Notes: generated from the letters alone by a model not told the origin. Positions 34,736 to 44,606 are shown, numbered from the stretch's first letter. The stretch: DNA of 64,000 nt from Paraburkholderia sp. ZP32-5 (GCF_021390495.1 NZ_JAJEJP010000003.1:1240001-1304000); one strand, 5' to 3'. Numbers and translations: made by a program.

Positions 34736-36016
34736 GTGACAAACATCCGATGGCGTATCGTCCTGCTGCTATTCATCGCAGGCTTCATCAATTATCTCGA
34801 CCGTTCGGCGCTATCGGTGGCGGCACCGGCGGTGGCGAAGGATCTGCATCTGTCGCCCGCCAACCTGGGGCTGGTCTTCTCGACCTTCTTCATCGGCTAC
34901 GCGCTGTTCAATTTCATCGGCGGCTGGGCCGCGGACCGATGGGGCGGCAAGAACGTCTTCTCGGGCGCGATGCTGCTCTGGTCGCTGCTGTGCGGCGCGA
35001 CCGGACTCGCAACCGGCTTCGGCTCGCTGCTGACGCTGCGCACGTTCTTCGGCATGGCCGAAGGGCCGCTCGCGACGACCATCAACAAGATGGTCAACAA
35101 CTGGTTCCCGCATAAGGAATCGGCAACCGCGTTCGGCTTTGCCAATTGCGGGCTGCCGTTGGGCGGCGCGGTGGCCGGTCCGGTCGTCGGCCTGATGACG
35201 GTCGCCTTCGGCTGGCGCGTCGCGTTCGCGGGTGTCACATTACTCGGCTTGATATGGCTGGTGTTCTGGCAGTTTCTGACCACCGACAAACCGTATCAGC
35301 ACAGCAAGACGTCGGAAGCCGAACGGCAACTGATCGCCAGCGATCGCGCGGTTGCCGAAGACCCGGCCTCGATCAGAAGCCTCGGCTTCTATATCCGCCA
35401 GCCCGCGATTCTCGCGGCGATGATTTCGTACTTCGGCTATAGCTACATCCTGTTCTTCTTTCTGACGTGGTTTCCGAGCTTCCTGATGATGGACCGGCAT
35501 CTGAGTCTGAAGAGCATGAGCCTCGCGACGGTCTTGCCGTGGGTGTTGGGCTTTATCGGCTATGCGCTGAGCGGCTGGATTTCCGATCTGTTTTTCCGGC
35601 GCACCGGCAATGCGTTGCGCGCGCGCAAACAGGTGCTGATTACCTGCCTCGGTGTCGCGGGCGTCGGCGTCGCGCTGGCGGGCATGGTCACGACCACGCA
35701 GAGCGCGCTCGCGCTGATGGCCTGCGCGGTCTTCGCGCTCTATCTGAGCGGCAGCACGTACTGGGCCGTGATTCAGGACACGATTCCGAATGCGAAGCTC
35801 GGCAGTGTCGGCGGCTGCGTGCATTCGGTTGCGAACTGCGCGGGAATAGTCGGCCCGGCGGTGACGGGTTTTCTGGTGCAGGAGAGTCATACGTTCGTCA
35901 GCGCGTTCGCGCTGGCCGGCGGTGTGGCGCTTGCAAGTGTTCTCGCGGTGGCGATTCTGCTGCGGCCTGGGTCGAGTTCGATGGTGAATGCGGCGCGGGC
36001 TCGCGTGACGAGTTGA
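34736..36016 (+). CDS. MFS transporter, anion:cation symporter type
   Basis: 426 residues, twelve predicted helices. FINYLDRSALSVAAPAVAKD in TM1 and GWAADRWGGKNVFSGA in loop 2-3 are typical of the ACS family, which imports organic anions such as hexuronates, glucarate, galactonate and tartrate. The central loop contains DKPYQHSKTSEAERQLI. It starts with GTG behind GAGAGGAG. It is the third gene of the FAH/Ldh operon, supporting uptake of a sugar acid or related hydroxy acid (inference). The following hydrolase gene starts nine bases after its stop. Confidence 0.92.
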   Translation: MTNIRWRIVLLLFIAGFINYLDRSALSVAAPAVAKDLHLSPANLGLVFSTFFIGYALFNFIGGWAADRWGGKNVFSGAMLLWSLLCGATGLATGFGSLLTLRTFFGMAEGPLATTINKMVNNWFPHKESATAFGFANCGLPLGGAVAGPVVGLMTVAFGWRVAFAGVTLLGLIWLVFWQFLTTDKPYQHSKTSEAERQLIASDRAVAEDPASIRSLGFYIRQPAILAAMISYFGYSYILFFFLTWFPSFLMMDRHLSLKSMSLATVLPWVLGFIGYALSGWISDLFFRRTGNALRARKQVLITCLGVAGVGVALAGMVTTTQSALALMACAVFALYLSGSTYWAVIQDTIPNAKLGSVGGCVHSVANCAGIVGPAVTGFLVQESHTFVSAFALAGGVALASVLAVAILLRPGSSSMVNAARARVTS

Positions 36017-36024
36017 TTCGGCGT

Positions 36025-36861
36025 ATGCATAGGCTGCAATCGATGCAAGCGGGGACGCAAGGCGTCGACGGTTTCGATCCCGATTTCGTCGCCACGCTGC
36101 CGGTCCAGCGCCTGGCTAGCGGCGGTGCGCTGTATGTCGCGGGACCGGCGCCGGTGCAACTGCTTTTCGTCCACGGTGGATTCCACGGCGCGTGGTGTTT
36201 TGGCGCGTGGATGGATGCACTCAGCCGCAGCAGTATCGGATGCGCTGCAATCGATTTTGCCGGGCATGGATTTCTGGCCGGCGAAGCGTTGCCGCTGTCG
36301 ACTAGCATTGCCGACTACGCAACGAGCGTTGATGAAGCGGTGAGTTTGCTAGGGGACGGCGTGTGCGTAGTCGGCCACAGTCTCGGCGCTTTAGCCGTCG
36401 CAAGCGCGGCGGCACGAATCGATGCGAGCGCAATCGTGCTGCTCGCGCCCTCGCCTCCCTCCAACCTGCCCGGTGCAATGCAGGTGCCGTCGCGAGCGAT
36501 TCATATGCCCGTTCCAGTACCCTCGCTCGATGAAGCCATCGAACGGTTTCTCGGCGGCGTGCGGCCGGTTTGGGCCGAACGGTTTCACCGGCTTCTATGT
36601 TCTGAAAGTCCGACCGCGTTGAACGACCGATATGAGTTGCGCGTGCCGGTCGATCCCGCGGCGCTTCCTTCGAAGACGCTCGTCATCGCCGCGGGTCGGG
36701 ATGATGTGTTGCGGCACCCGGAAGGTCAGGATGCCGCGATCGCAGAACTATACGGCGCCGGGTATCTGATGCTCGATGACGCGCCGCATTGCATGATGCT
36801 TGGCGATGGTTCTATCGCGGTGCTGGAGAGCATCCTGGCGTGGTTGACACCCGCCGCTTAA
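36025..36861 (+). CDS. Alpha/beta hydrolase
   Basis: 278 residues. LLFVHGGFHGAWCFGAWMDA gives the oxyanion loop, VVGHSLGALAVASA the nucleophile elbow (serine near residue 119), an aspartate lies in AAGRDDVLRHPEG, and a histidine in DDAPHCMMLG near the end. No clear ribosome binding site precedes the ATG at 36025, but it lies only nine bases after the MFS stop and may be translated by coupling; an alternative start is the ATG at 36043. It probably hydrolyses an ester or lactone form of the operon substrate. Confidence 0.83.
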   Translation: MHRLQSMQAGTQGVDGFDPDFVATLPVQRLASGGALYVAGPAPVQLLFVHGGFHGAWCFGAWMDALSRSSIGCAAIDFAGHGFLAGEALPLSTSIADYATSVDEAVSLLGDGVCVVGHSLGALAVASAAARIDASAIVLLAPSPPSNLPGAMQVPSRAIHMPVPVPSLDEAIERFLGGVRPVWAERFHRLLCSESPTALNDRYELRVPVDPAALPSKTLVIAAGRDDVLRHPEGQDAAIAELYGAGYLMLDDAPHCMMLGDGSIAVLESILAWLTPAA

Positions 36862-36893
36862 CCGCCTCCCACGCGCTAACGCAAGTCACTCAC

Positions 36894-38144
36894 TCAAGGC
36901 CGCCCTTCGCTCGGCACCTCCGCTGCCTTGCTCAACTCCGCCATCAGGATTCGCGCAATCTCATTCGCGGTCGCGGTGCCATCGGGCGCGGACGCCGTCG
37001 TCGCCCACGTGACGATCGTCGTCTTCGTCACCGGATCGTAGCCCATGAACGTATTGAAGCCGGGTATCTCGCCGGTATGCCCGTAAAACGTGCCGAATTT
37101 GGCAAGGCCGAGGCAGTAACTCGCGGCCATCGGATCCGACGGATTAACCGACTGGCAACTCGCGAGCCGTTGCGCCTGAAGGTCGGCGTTCAGATAGCCA
37201 CCCCCGACCATCCGCTGCACGTAGGCCGCCAGTTCCTTGATCGTCGAGATGCCCGAGCCGGCGGTCCAGGCCCACGACGTGTTCGCCGACGTCACGTCGG
37301 TGGGCTGCAGCGTGCCGTTCTTCGCGGCGGCCTGTTGCGCGGGCGGCAGCGCGTCGCTCGTAGCCGTCTCCACATTGGTGCCCCACTGATAGCCGTGCGG
37401 CGCGGGCGCGATCAAAGCAGTATTGTCCTGCGGCGGAAGAAACGTATCGGTCAATCCGAACGGGGTAAAGAGACGGGCCTTGATTGCATCCGCGGCGCTC
37501 ATTCCGGTCAGTTGCTCGATGATCAGGCCAAGCAACACCGTATTCGTATTCGAGTAGCGGAAATCGGTGCCCGGCGGGAAATACGGCGGCTGGTTAAACG
37601 CGATGTCGAGCAGTTCGCTAGTGGTCCACACCTTGTCCGGCTGCTCATCGAGCGTCTGATTGAACGCGATACTGGTCGAGTAGTTATAGAGGCCGCTGCG
37701 CATCGCCAGCAATTCCTCGATCGTAATGTTCGCGCCGTTCGGCACGTTCGCGATGTACTTGCTGACGGGGTCGCTCAGTGCCAGCTTGCCCTCCTGCACG
37801 AGTTGAAGAATCACGGTGCCTGTCCAGGTCTTCGTCACGCTGCCGACGCGAAAATGCGCGTTGGTCGGAATCGGCGTGCTGGTGCCCCTCACCGCGGTAC
37901 CGAACGATTCGAGCCAATCGCCGTGTGGCGATTGCACATAAACGACCGCGCCTGGTGTCATCGTGTCCGCGAGCAACGCGTCGATCTGCGGACGCGCCGC
38001 GGTCGCGTAGGCCGGCTCGTTCGATGTCAGCGAGTCACCGCCGCAAGCGGTGACGGTCACGGCGATGCCGGCTGCCAATGCAATCGCGTGGACGCGGCGG
38101 GAGACAACACGTGCTATCAACAGAGCAAAGCGGGAGGTGGCCAT
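36894..38144 (-). CDS. Serine hydrolase lipoprotein (beta-lactamase class C / D-Ala-D-Ala carboxypeptidase fold)
   Basis: 416 residues. A lipoprotein signal ends in VTVTACGG. The penicillin-binding-protein-type active site is visible: SVTK in FRVGSVTKTWTG near residue 105, the tyrosine motif YSNT near 200, and HTGEIPG near 350 in place of KTG. The family covers carboxypeptidases, esterases and class C beta-lactamase homologues; sequence alone does not tell which. The start is the ATG at 38144 behind AAGGAGAA. It is a single gene between convergent neighbours, transcribed toward the alpha/beta hydrolase. Confidence 0.87.
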   Translation of the reverse strand: MATSRFALLIARVVSRRVHAIALAAGIAVTVTACGGDSLTSNEPAYATAARPQIDALLADTMTPGAVVYVQSPHGDWLESFGTAVRGTSTPIPTNAHFRVGSVTKTWTGTVILQLVQEGKLALSDPVSKYIANVPNGANITIEELLAMRSGLYNYSTSIAFNQTLDEQPDKVWTTSELLDIAFNQPPYFPPGTDFRYSNTNTVLLGLIIEQLTGMSAADAIKARLFTPFGLTDTFLPPQDNTALIAPAPHGYQWGTNVETATSDALPPAQQAAAKNGTLQPTDVTSANTSWAWTAGSGISTIKELAAYVQRMVGGGYLNADLQAQRLASCQSVNPSDPMAASYCLGLAKFGTFYGHTGEIPGFNTFMGYDPVTKTTIVTWATTASAPDGTATANEIARILMAELSKAAEVPSEGRP

Positions 38145-38288
38145 TGCGTTTTCTCCTTGTTGTCGTGAGACCAACGTCAACCGTGCCGAACAACTATAGG
38201 ACGTGAATTACGCGTATGACGTGCGATTTACCCCCAGCAGATGCCGGTTGCTGGAGTTTGGCGGTTTGATAGCGGAGCGGGACTCGAC

Positions 38289-39590
38289 CTACGTCAGCCC
38301 ATCGAATAGCCACACGCTGACGAAGTCCCCCGCTTTCGTCGAACCGTGGTTGTCCGGCAGAACAATCAGCGCATTGGCCTCGGCCATACTTCGCAGGATG
38401 CCGGCACCTTGCGATCCCACCGGGCGGACCATCCATTTGCCGTCGTCGCCCAGCCAGACGAAACCGCGCTGAAATTCGGTGCGCCCGGGGCGCTTGCGAA
38501 TATCCACCGTGCAACGTGCATCCAGAGAAGGCAGTGGCTGCGCGGACGCACCCGCCAGTTTCAGCAACGCCTCTCTCGCCAACGAGTAAAAGCCAACCAG
38601 CGATGCCACCGGATTGCCCGGCAACGCAAATAGCCAGGCATCGCGCCCGTTGCGGCCCGACAGCTTGCCAAACGCGAATGGCCGGCCTGGCCGCATCGCG
38701 ACTTTCCAGAAGCTGACCGAGCCCATGCTGGTCATCACGTCTCTGGTGTAGTCCGCGTCCCCTGCACTGACCCCGCCGCTCGTGATGATCACGTTGACGT
38801 CTTCCAGCGCTCTGGCCATCGCATCCTGCAGCGAGGCGCGATTGTCCGCGACGAGGCCGAAGTCGAGCGGCTCCATGCCGAGCCGTTGCAGCGCGGCGAT
38901 CAGCGCAAAGCGATTGCTGTCATAGACGCAGTTGGGCGGCAGCGGTTGGCCTGGCGACACGATCTCGTCGCCGGTAGAAAACACCGCTACGCGCAGTCGC
39001 CTGCGTACGCTCGCCGTGGTCAGACCCAGGGATGCGATCAGGCCGATATCGGCTGGCCGTAACACGCGTCCCCTGGTCAACGCCGCTTTGCCGCTGGCGA
39101 GATCTTCACCACGAAACCGTCTGTTTTCTCCGGCGGCGATCACGCTGGCCGGAATTTCGACGTTGTCGCCGTCGTCAACACGACATAGCTCGAACGGCAC
39201 GACGGTATCGAGCCCCGCCGGCATGCGTGCGCCCGTCATGATGCGCACGCATTGCCCGGTCTCCACGCCTTCGACGGGCGCGGCGCCCGCATGCATCGTC
39301 GCAACGATGCGCAGCGTCAGAGCCTGCGTTGCATCGAGCGCGCGTCCGTCGAACGCGAAGCCATCCATCGCGGAGTTATCGTGCGGCGGCACATCGAGCG
39401 GGGAGATGACGTCATCGGCAAGGATGCGGCCTACTGCTAGTGCGATCGGCACGGTCTCGACATCGGTCGTCGGATGGATCGCGGCATCGATCGCGGCTCG
39501 GGCCGCCTCCACCGAGATGTTGTTCTCGCCAGCGGCGAGCGGATTGGGTCCGGGCTCAGAGGCGGACGGCCGATGACGTGCATCGCTCAT
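38289..39590 (-). CDS. moeA: Molybdopterin molybdotransferase MoeA
   Basis: 433 residues. MoeA inserts molybdate (or tungstate) into adenylylated molybdopterin. Signature segments are DNSAMDGFAF, VRIMTGARMPAGLDTVVPFE, VFSTGDEIVSPGQPLPPN, ITSGGVSAGDADYTRDV and ALPGNPVASLVGFY. It is the last gene of the formate dehydrogenase operon and its start overlaps the mobB stop by four bases. Such a dedicated moeA copy beside a molybdenum/tungsten enzyme suggests a need for cofactor supply when formate is used. The N-terminus is about 15 residues longer than usual. Confidence 0.94.
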   Translation of the reverse strand: MSDARHRPSASEPGPNPLAAGENNISVEAARAAIDAAIHPTTDVETVPIALAVGRILADDVISPLDVPPHDNSAMDGFAFDGRALDATQALTLRIVATMHAGAAPVEGVETGQCVRIMTGARMPAGLDTVVPFELCRVDDGDNVEIPASVIAAGENRRFRGEDLASGKAALTRGRVLRPADIGLIASLGLTTASVRRRLRVAVFSTGDEIVSPGQPLPPNCVYDSNRFALIAALQRLGMEPLDFGLVADNRASLQDAMARALEDVNVIITSGGVSAGDADYTRDVMTSMGSVSFWKVAMRPGRPFAFGKLSGRNGRDAWLFALPGNPVASLVGFYSLAREALLKLAGASAQPLPSLDARCTVDIRKRPGRTEFQRGFVWLGDDGKWMVRPVGSQGAGILRSMAEANALIVLPDNHGSTKAGDFVSVWLFDGLT

Positions 39591-40135
39591 GGAGAGTTCC
39601 GGGCAGGTTCGCGGGTAGCGCACAGACGCGCCAGCGTTTCATCGAGCGGAAGCGCGAAACGCAGCACCAGATCGGCCGCTCCGATGACGTTGTCGATATG
39701 CGCATGCGGCAACGCGGTGTCGTGCTCCGCATCGCTGATCACGGCGACGATATCGGGATCGCCGGGATGGAGCCAGGGCTTGGCGTTATCGCTTCGATGA
39801 ATCTCGATCTTCGCATGACGTTCAGTCTTGAAGCCTTCGACCAGCACCACGTCGACCGGAGCGAGACGCTGCAACAGATCGCGCAGCGAAGGCGCTTCGT
39901 CATCGCGCTGTTCATGCGTGATCGCCCAGCGTCGCCCCGACGCCACCAGCACCTCGGTGGCACCGGCCTCGCGATGAACATACGAGTCCTTGCCGGGCTG
40001 GTCGAAGTCGAACGAATGATGCGCATGCTTGAGCGTCGACACGCTCAGCCCTCGCCGTTTCAGCTCGGGGATCAGCTTCGCGATCAACGTGGTTTTACCC
40101 GCGCCGCTCCATCCCGCCAGTCCGATCACACGCAT
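39587..40135 (-). CDS. mobB: Molybdopterin-guanine dinucleotide biosynthesis adaptor MobB
   Basis: 182 residues with the P-loop GWSGAGKTTLIAKLIPEL at residues ~8-25 and the LVEGFKTERHAKIE segment. MobB is a GTPase that assists MobA in making the molybdenum guanine dinucleotide cofactor, which formate dehydrogenases require. The start codon overlaps the formate dehydrogenase stop by one base (TGATG at 40133-40137), and its end overlaps moeA. Placement inside the operon links it directly to formate dehydrogenase maturation. Confidence 0.93.
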   Translation of the reverse strand: MRVIGLAGWSGAGKTTLIAKLIPELKRRGLSVSTLKHAHHSFDFDQPGKDSYVHREAGATEVLVASGRRWAITHEQRDDEAPSLRDLLQRLAPVDVVLVEGFKTERHAKIEIHRSDNAKPWLHPGDPDIVAVISDAEHDTALPHAHIDNVIGAADLVLRFALPLDETLARLCATREPARNSP

Positions 40136-42900
40136 CACTCGACCACACTCGCAATATCGACCCGTTCCGCGTGCACCGCGCAGAACTTGAATTCCGGAAT
40201 CTTGCCCACCGGATCGAGCGCCGGGTTCGTCAGCAGATTCGCGGCTGCCTCCGCATAGCAAAACGGCATGAAAACCATGTTCTCCGGTACGTCGGGATCC
40301 GAGCGCGTTTTGATTTCCACCACGCCACGGCGTGTTTTGAGCCGCACCAGGTCGCCGGGATGCAGATCCATGCGACGCATGTCCTTCGGCGACATGAACG
40401 CGACGGCTTCCGGCTCGACGGCATCGAGCACACTCGAGCGGCGCGTCATCGCACCGGTGTGCCAGTGTTCGAGCACGCGGCCGGTCGACAGCACCATCGG
40501 ATACGCGGCGTCCGGTACTTCGTCGGGCGGCAGCACGTGAGCGGGAACGATCCGGCCTCGACCGTTCGCGGTCGGAAACCGCCCCGCAAAGATGATGTCG
40601 TGGCCGGGTACGTCGGGACCATCGACAGGGTACGTCACCGCGCCTTCGCGTTCGAGGCGCTCCCATGTGATGTTGCGCAGCGACGGCATTACCTGCGCCA
40701 TCTCGGCGAACACGTCGGCCGGACCCTCGTAGTGCCAGTCGAGTCCCATGCGCTTGCCGATCTGCTGGATGATCCACAGATCCTGACGCGCGTCGCCCGG
40801 CGGATCGATCACCTGGCGGGCGAGCTGCACGCGCCGGTCCGTATTCGTGAACGTACCGCTTTTCTCGGCGAAAGCCGACGCCGGCAGAATCACGTCGGCA
40901 TGAAACGCGGTCTCGGTCACGAACAGATCCTGCACGACCAGGAACTGCAGCTTCGCCAGCGCCTGACGCGCGTGCTGCAGGTCGGGGTCCGACATCGCCG
41001 GATTCTCGCCCTCGATATACATGCCGTTGATGGTGCCCGCGTGAATCGCATTCATGATCTCGACGACGGTCAGTCCGGGCTTCGGGTCGAGTTGCTGTCG
41101 CCACAGCTGTTCGAACGGTGCGCGCTGATCGGCGCGCGCGACCGACTGATAGTCCGGGAAGAACATCGGAATCAGCCCGGCATCCGACGCGCCCTGCACA
41201 TTATTCTGCCCACGCAGCGGATGCAGCCCCGTGCCGGGCCGGCCGACCTGACCGGTGACGAGCGCGAGCGCAATCAGGCAGCGGGCATTGTCGGTGCCGT
41301 GCACGTGCTGGCTGATGCCCATGCCCCAGAAGATGATCGACGCTTTGGACGTCGCATAAAGACGCGCGACCTCGCGAATCGACTCTGCTGAAACGCCGCA
41401 GATCGGCTCCATTTTTTCGGGTGCGAAAGCCTGAATCCGCTCTTTCAGTTCGTCATAGCCTTCCGTGTGTTCGGCGATGTACTGGTCGTCGGTCAAGCCT
41501 TCGGTGATGATCGTGTACAGCATTGCGTTGAGCAGCGCGACGTCGCTGCCCGGTTTGAACGCGAGATGCCGGTACGCGTGACGCGAAAGACTTTGGCGCC
41601 GCGGGTCGATCACGATCAGCTTCGCATTGCGCCGCGCCGCGTTCTTGATATAGGTCGCGGCAACAGGATGATTGACGGTCGGGTTCGCGCCGATCACGAG
41701 GATGACTTCCGCGTCCAGCGCCGCTTCGAACGGCGCGGAGACGGCGCCGGAATTCAGCCCTTCCGTCAACGCCGCCACCGACGATGCGTGACACAGCCGC
41801 GTGCAATGGTCGACATTGTTCGAACCAAAACCGGTGCGCACGAGCTTCTGGAACAGATACGCCTCTTCGTTGGAGCCTTTTGCCGAACCGAAGCCGGCGA
41901 GCGCCTTCAGGCCCTGGGTGTCGCGGATCGCCGCGAGACCACGCGCGGCGACATCGAGCGCTTCGTCCCAGCTCGCTTCGCGAAAGTGCGTGTACGGATT
42001 GGCCGGGTCGACCTGATCGGCCCAGTCCTTTTTCGCGTTCGGCAGGCGGATCAGCGGCGTGGTCAGGCGGTGCGGGTGGTGAATGTAGTCGAAGCCGAAG
42101 CGGCCTTTCACACACAGGCGATTGTGGTTGGCCGGGCCGTTGGTGCCTTCGGTATAGAGAATCGTGTTGTCCTTCACCTTGTACGTGACCTGGCAGCCGA
42201 CCCCGCAGAACGGGCATAGCGAGTCCACCTCGCTGTCCGCGTAGTGGACGCGGGTCTGCGTGTCGTCGAGCAGCGCGGATGGCATCAGCGCGCCCGTCGG
42301 GCACGCCTGCACGCACTCGCCGCATGCGACGCAGGTCGACTCGCCCATCGGGTCGTCGAAGTCGAACACGATCTTCGCGTGATGCCCGCGATACGCCATG
42401 CCGATCACGTCATTCATCTGCACCTCGCGGCAACCGCGCACGCAGAGTCCGCACTGGATGCACGCGTCCAGGTTCACGCGCATCGCCGGGTGACTCGCAT
42501 CGCCCGGCCAGCGTTCGGCCGCGGGAAAGCGGCTCGCGGTGACGCCCATCCGTTCCGCCCAGTTCCAGAACTTCGATTGCGGATCGTGCGATGTCGCGCG
42601 CGCGGGTTGATCCGCGACGAGCAGTTCCATCACCATCTTGCGAGCGGAGATCGCGCGCGCGGTGGCCGAATGCACCTTCATGCCGACCGCCGGCGTGCGT
42701 TTGCACGAAGCGGCCAGCACCCGTTCGCCTTCGATTTCAACCATGCAGGCGCGGCAGTTGCCATCGGCCCGGTAATCCGGCTCTGGCGAATAGCACAGAT
42801 GCGGAATCTCGGTGCCGACGCGTTTGGCGACCTGCCAGATCGTCTCGCCGGGTGCGGCTTCGACGGTCTGCCCGTCGAGTTCGAACTGGATCGTGCTCAT
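40135..42900 (-). CDS. fdsA: NAD-dependent formate dehydrogenase, catalytic alpha subunit
   Basis: 921 residues. The N-terminal ferredoxin-like [2Fe-2S] domain has CYSPEPDYRADGNCRACMVE. Two [4Fe-4S] ferredoxin-type motifs follow (CIQCGLCVRGC and CVACGECVQACPTG). The next cluster is bound by CPFCGVGCQV and LCVKGRFGFDYIHHP. The molybdenum/tungsten ligand cysteine lies in DHCTRLCHASSVAALTE, so this is a cysteine rather than selenocysteine enzyme. The bis-MGD domain continues to the C-terminal molydopterin-binding fold (RVLEHWHTGAMTRRS). The enzyme oxidises formate to CO2 and passes electrons to the beta subunit for NAD reduction in the cytoplasm. The start overlaps the upstream fdsB stop by ATGA. 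Confidence 0.95.
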   Translation of the reverse strand: MSTIQFELDGQTVEAAPGETIWQVAKRVGTEIPHLCYSPEPDYRADGNCRACMVEIEGERVLAASCKRTPAVGMKVHSATARAISARKMVMELLVADQPARATSHDPQSKFWNWAERMGVTASRFPAAERWPGDASHPAMRVNLDACIQCGLCVRGCREVQMNDVIGMAYRGHHAKIVFDFDDPMGESTCVACGECVQACPTGALMPSALLDDTQTRVHYADSEVDSLCPFCGVGCQVTYKVKDNTILYTEGTNGPANHNRLCVKGRFGFDYIHHPHRLTTPLIRLPNAKKDWADQVDPANPYTHFREASWDEALDVAARGLAAIRDTQGLKALAGFGSAKGSNEEAYLFQKLVRTGFGSNNVDHCTRLCHASSVAALTEGLNSGAVSAPFEAALDAEVILVIGANPTVNHPVAATYIKNAARRNAKLIVIDPRRQSLSRHAYRHLAFKPGSDVALLNAMLYTIITEGLTDDQYIAEHTEGYDELKERIQAFAPEKMEPICGVSAESIREVARLYATSKASIIFWGMGISQHVHGTDNARCLIALALVTGQVGRPGTGLHPLRGQNNVQGASDAGLIPMFFPDYQSVARADQRAPFEQLWRQQLDPKPGLTVVEIMNAIHAGTINGMYIEGENPAMSDPDLQHARQALAKLQFLVVQDLFVTETAFHADVILPASAFAEKSGTFTNTDRRVQLARQVIDPPGDARQDLWIIQQIGKRMGLDWHYEGPADVFAEMAQVMPSLRNITWERLEREGAVTYPVDGPDVPGHDIIFAGRFPTANGRGRIVPAHVLPPDEVPDAAYPMVLSTGRVLEHWHTGAMTRRSSVLDAVEPEAVAFMSPKDMRRMDLHPGDLVRLKTRRGVVEIKTRSDPDVPENMVFMPFCYAEAAANLLTNPALDPVGKIPEFKFCAVHAERVDIASVVE

Positions 42901-44606
42901 GGCTTGGGCTCCCGCGCCGGAAACAGCTCGGTGAAGTACTTGAGCACGGACGTCAGCGGATTGGATGCCGCCTGACCGAGCCCGCAGATCGACGCGTCGC
43001 GCATCGCCTGGCTCAACTCGTTCAACAGGTCCTGGTCCCACTCGTCCCGGCTCATCAGCACGGCGGCTTTCTCCGTGCCGACGCGGCACGGCGTGCATTG
43101 ACCGCAGCTTTCGTCTTCGAAAAAGCGCATCAGATTCAGCGCGGCGGCCTTGATGTCGTCCTGGTCGGACAGCACGACGACGGCCGCCGAGCCGATGAAG
43201 CAGCCGTATTTTTCGAGCGTGCCGAAATCGAGTGGGATGTCGTCCATCGCGGCGGGCAGAATGCCGCCCGATGCGCCACCCGGCAGGTACGCACGCAACA
43301 CGTGGCCATCGGCCATGCCGCCGCAGAATTCGTCGATCAGCTCGCGAATCGTCACGCCGGCAGGCGCGAGTTTGACACCGGGGTTTTTGACGCGCCCCGA
43401 CACCGAATAACTGCGTAGCCCCTCGCGACCATTGCGGCCATAAGTCTTCCACCAGTCCGCGCCCCTTTCGACGATGTCGCGGACCCAGAACAGCGTTTCC
43501 ACGTTGTTGATCAGCGTCGGTCGTCCGAACAGGCCGATCTGGAACGGGTATGGCGGCTTGTGGCGCGGATAGCCGCGCTTGCCTTCGATGCTTTCGAGCA
43601 GTGACGATTCTTCGCCGCAGATATACGCGCCGGCACCGCGTCGCAGATGCAGTACCGGGCCGCCAGGCGGCAGCTTGGCGATCTCGCGCAGCAGGATTTC
43701 GCGCGTTGCCGGATATTCGTCGCGGATGTACAGATACACCTCGGGCGCTTCGATCACGTGCGCCGCAATCAGCGTGCCTTCGAGAAAGCGATGCGGATCG
43801 CGCTCCAGGTAGTAGCGATCCTTGAACGTCCCGGGCTCGCCTTCGTCGCCGTTGACAGCCATCAAGCGCGCACCGGGCACGCCGAGCACGGAGCGCCATT
43901 TGCGCGCGGTCGGAAAACCCGCGCCGCCGAGCCCGCGCAGACTGGCGTTGTCCAGCGCTTTCAGCAGGTCTTCGCTCGACAGCGCGCCCGAGCGCAGCCG
44001 CGACAGCAGCTGATAACCGCCGTCCGCGACGTACTCTTCGTACTCGATGTAGGACGGCAGATGCACATGCGTATCGCCACGTTGCACCGTTTCGAGCACG
44101 GACGCAGTAGTCGCATGGTCGACGAAGTTGTGGCCGACTTCAGCGACCGGCGCCGTATCGCAGCGACCCACGCAAGGCGCGCGCACCACCCGCACTTGCG
44201 GCCCAGCCGATGCCTGCAAATCGTCGAGCAGTTGTTGCGCGCCGCACATCGCGCACGTCAGGGAATCGCACACGCGGATCGTCAGAGGCGGGATCGCCGG
44301 ATCGCCCTCCTTCACCACGTCGAAGTGCGCATAGAACGTCGCGGTTTCGAAGACTTCCGCGAACGACAGACTCATCTCGTCCGCCAATGCAGCGAGGTGG
44401 GCAGCGGAGATCTGCAGGTACTGATCCTGAATCAGATGAAGATACTCGATCAGCAGATCGCGCCGCCGCGGGCGCCCGGCAAGAAGCGTGTCGATTTCGT
44501 GAGCCGCCTGCGGATCGATCGTGCGGCCCTTCGGGGTGGACTTGGCCTTGCGCCGGCCCGAGCCCGGATGATCGAAGAGCCGGATCGTGTGCTCATGCTG
44601 CTCCAT
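42897..44606 (-). CDS. fdsB: Formate dehydrogenase beta subunit, fused NuoE-like and NuoF-like (FMN/NADH) domains
   Basis: 569 residues. Residues ~35-180 match the thioredoxin-like [2Fe-2S] NuoE/FdsG domain (LADEMSLSFAEVFETATFYA, with cluster cysteines in CDSLTCAMCG and APCVGRCDTAP). The remainder is NuoF/FdsB: the NADH/FMN sites RGLGGAGFPTARKW and NGDEGEPGTFKDRYYLERD, AGAYICGEESSLLESIEGKR, and the cluster motif ESCGQCTPCRVGTEKA. In Cupriavidus-type enzymes FdsG and FdsB are separate proteins. Here they are fused, as in the two-subunit tungsten-containing formate dehydrogenase 1 of Methylobacterium extorquens. No fdsC- or fdsD-like gene follows in the operon. Confidence 0.94.
   Translation of the reverse strand: MEQHEHTIRLFDHPGSGRRKAKSTPKGRTIDPQAAHEIDTLLAGRPRRRDLLIEYLHLIQDQYLQISAAHLAALADEMSLSFAEVFETATFYAHFDVVKEGDPAIPPLTIRVCDSLTCAMCGAQQLLDDLQASAGPQVRVVRAPCVGRCDTAPVAEVGHNFVDHATTASVLETVQRGDTHVHLPSYIEYEEYVADGGYQLLSRLRSGALSSEDLLKALDNASLRGLGGAGFPTARKWRSVLGVPGARLMAVNGDEGEPGTFKDRYYLERDPHRFLEGTLIAAHVIEAPEVYLYIRDEYPATREILLREIAKLPPGGPVLHLRRGAGAYICGEESSLLESIEGKRGYPRHKPPYPFQIGLFGRPTLINNVETLFWVRDIVERGADWWKTYGRNGREGLRSYSVSGRVKNPGVKLAPAGVTIRELIDEFCGGMADGHVLRAYLPGGASGGILPAAMDDIPLDFGTLEKYGCFIGSAAVVVLSDQDDIKAAALNLMRFFEDESCGQCTPCRVGTEKAAVLMSRDEWDQDLLNELSQAMRDASICGLGQAASNPLTSVLKYFTELFPAREPKP

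Noticed and set aside
40138..43899. Extension of the formate dehydrogenase alpha frame upstream to 43899
   Set aside because: The extra part is antisense-free but lies in a second frame of the beta-subunit gene. The conserved N-terminus MSTIQFELDGQTVE starts at 42900.
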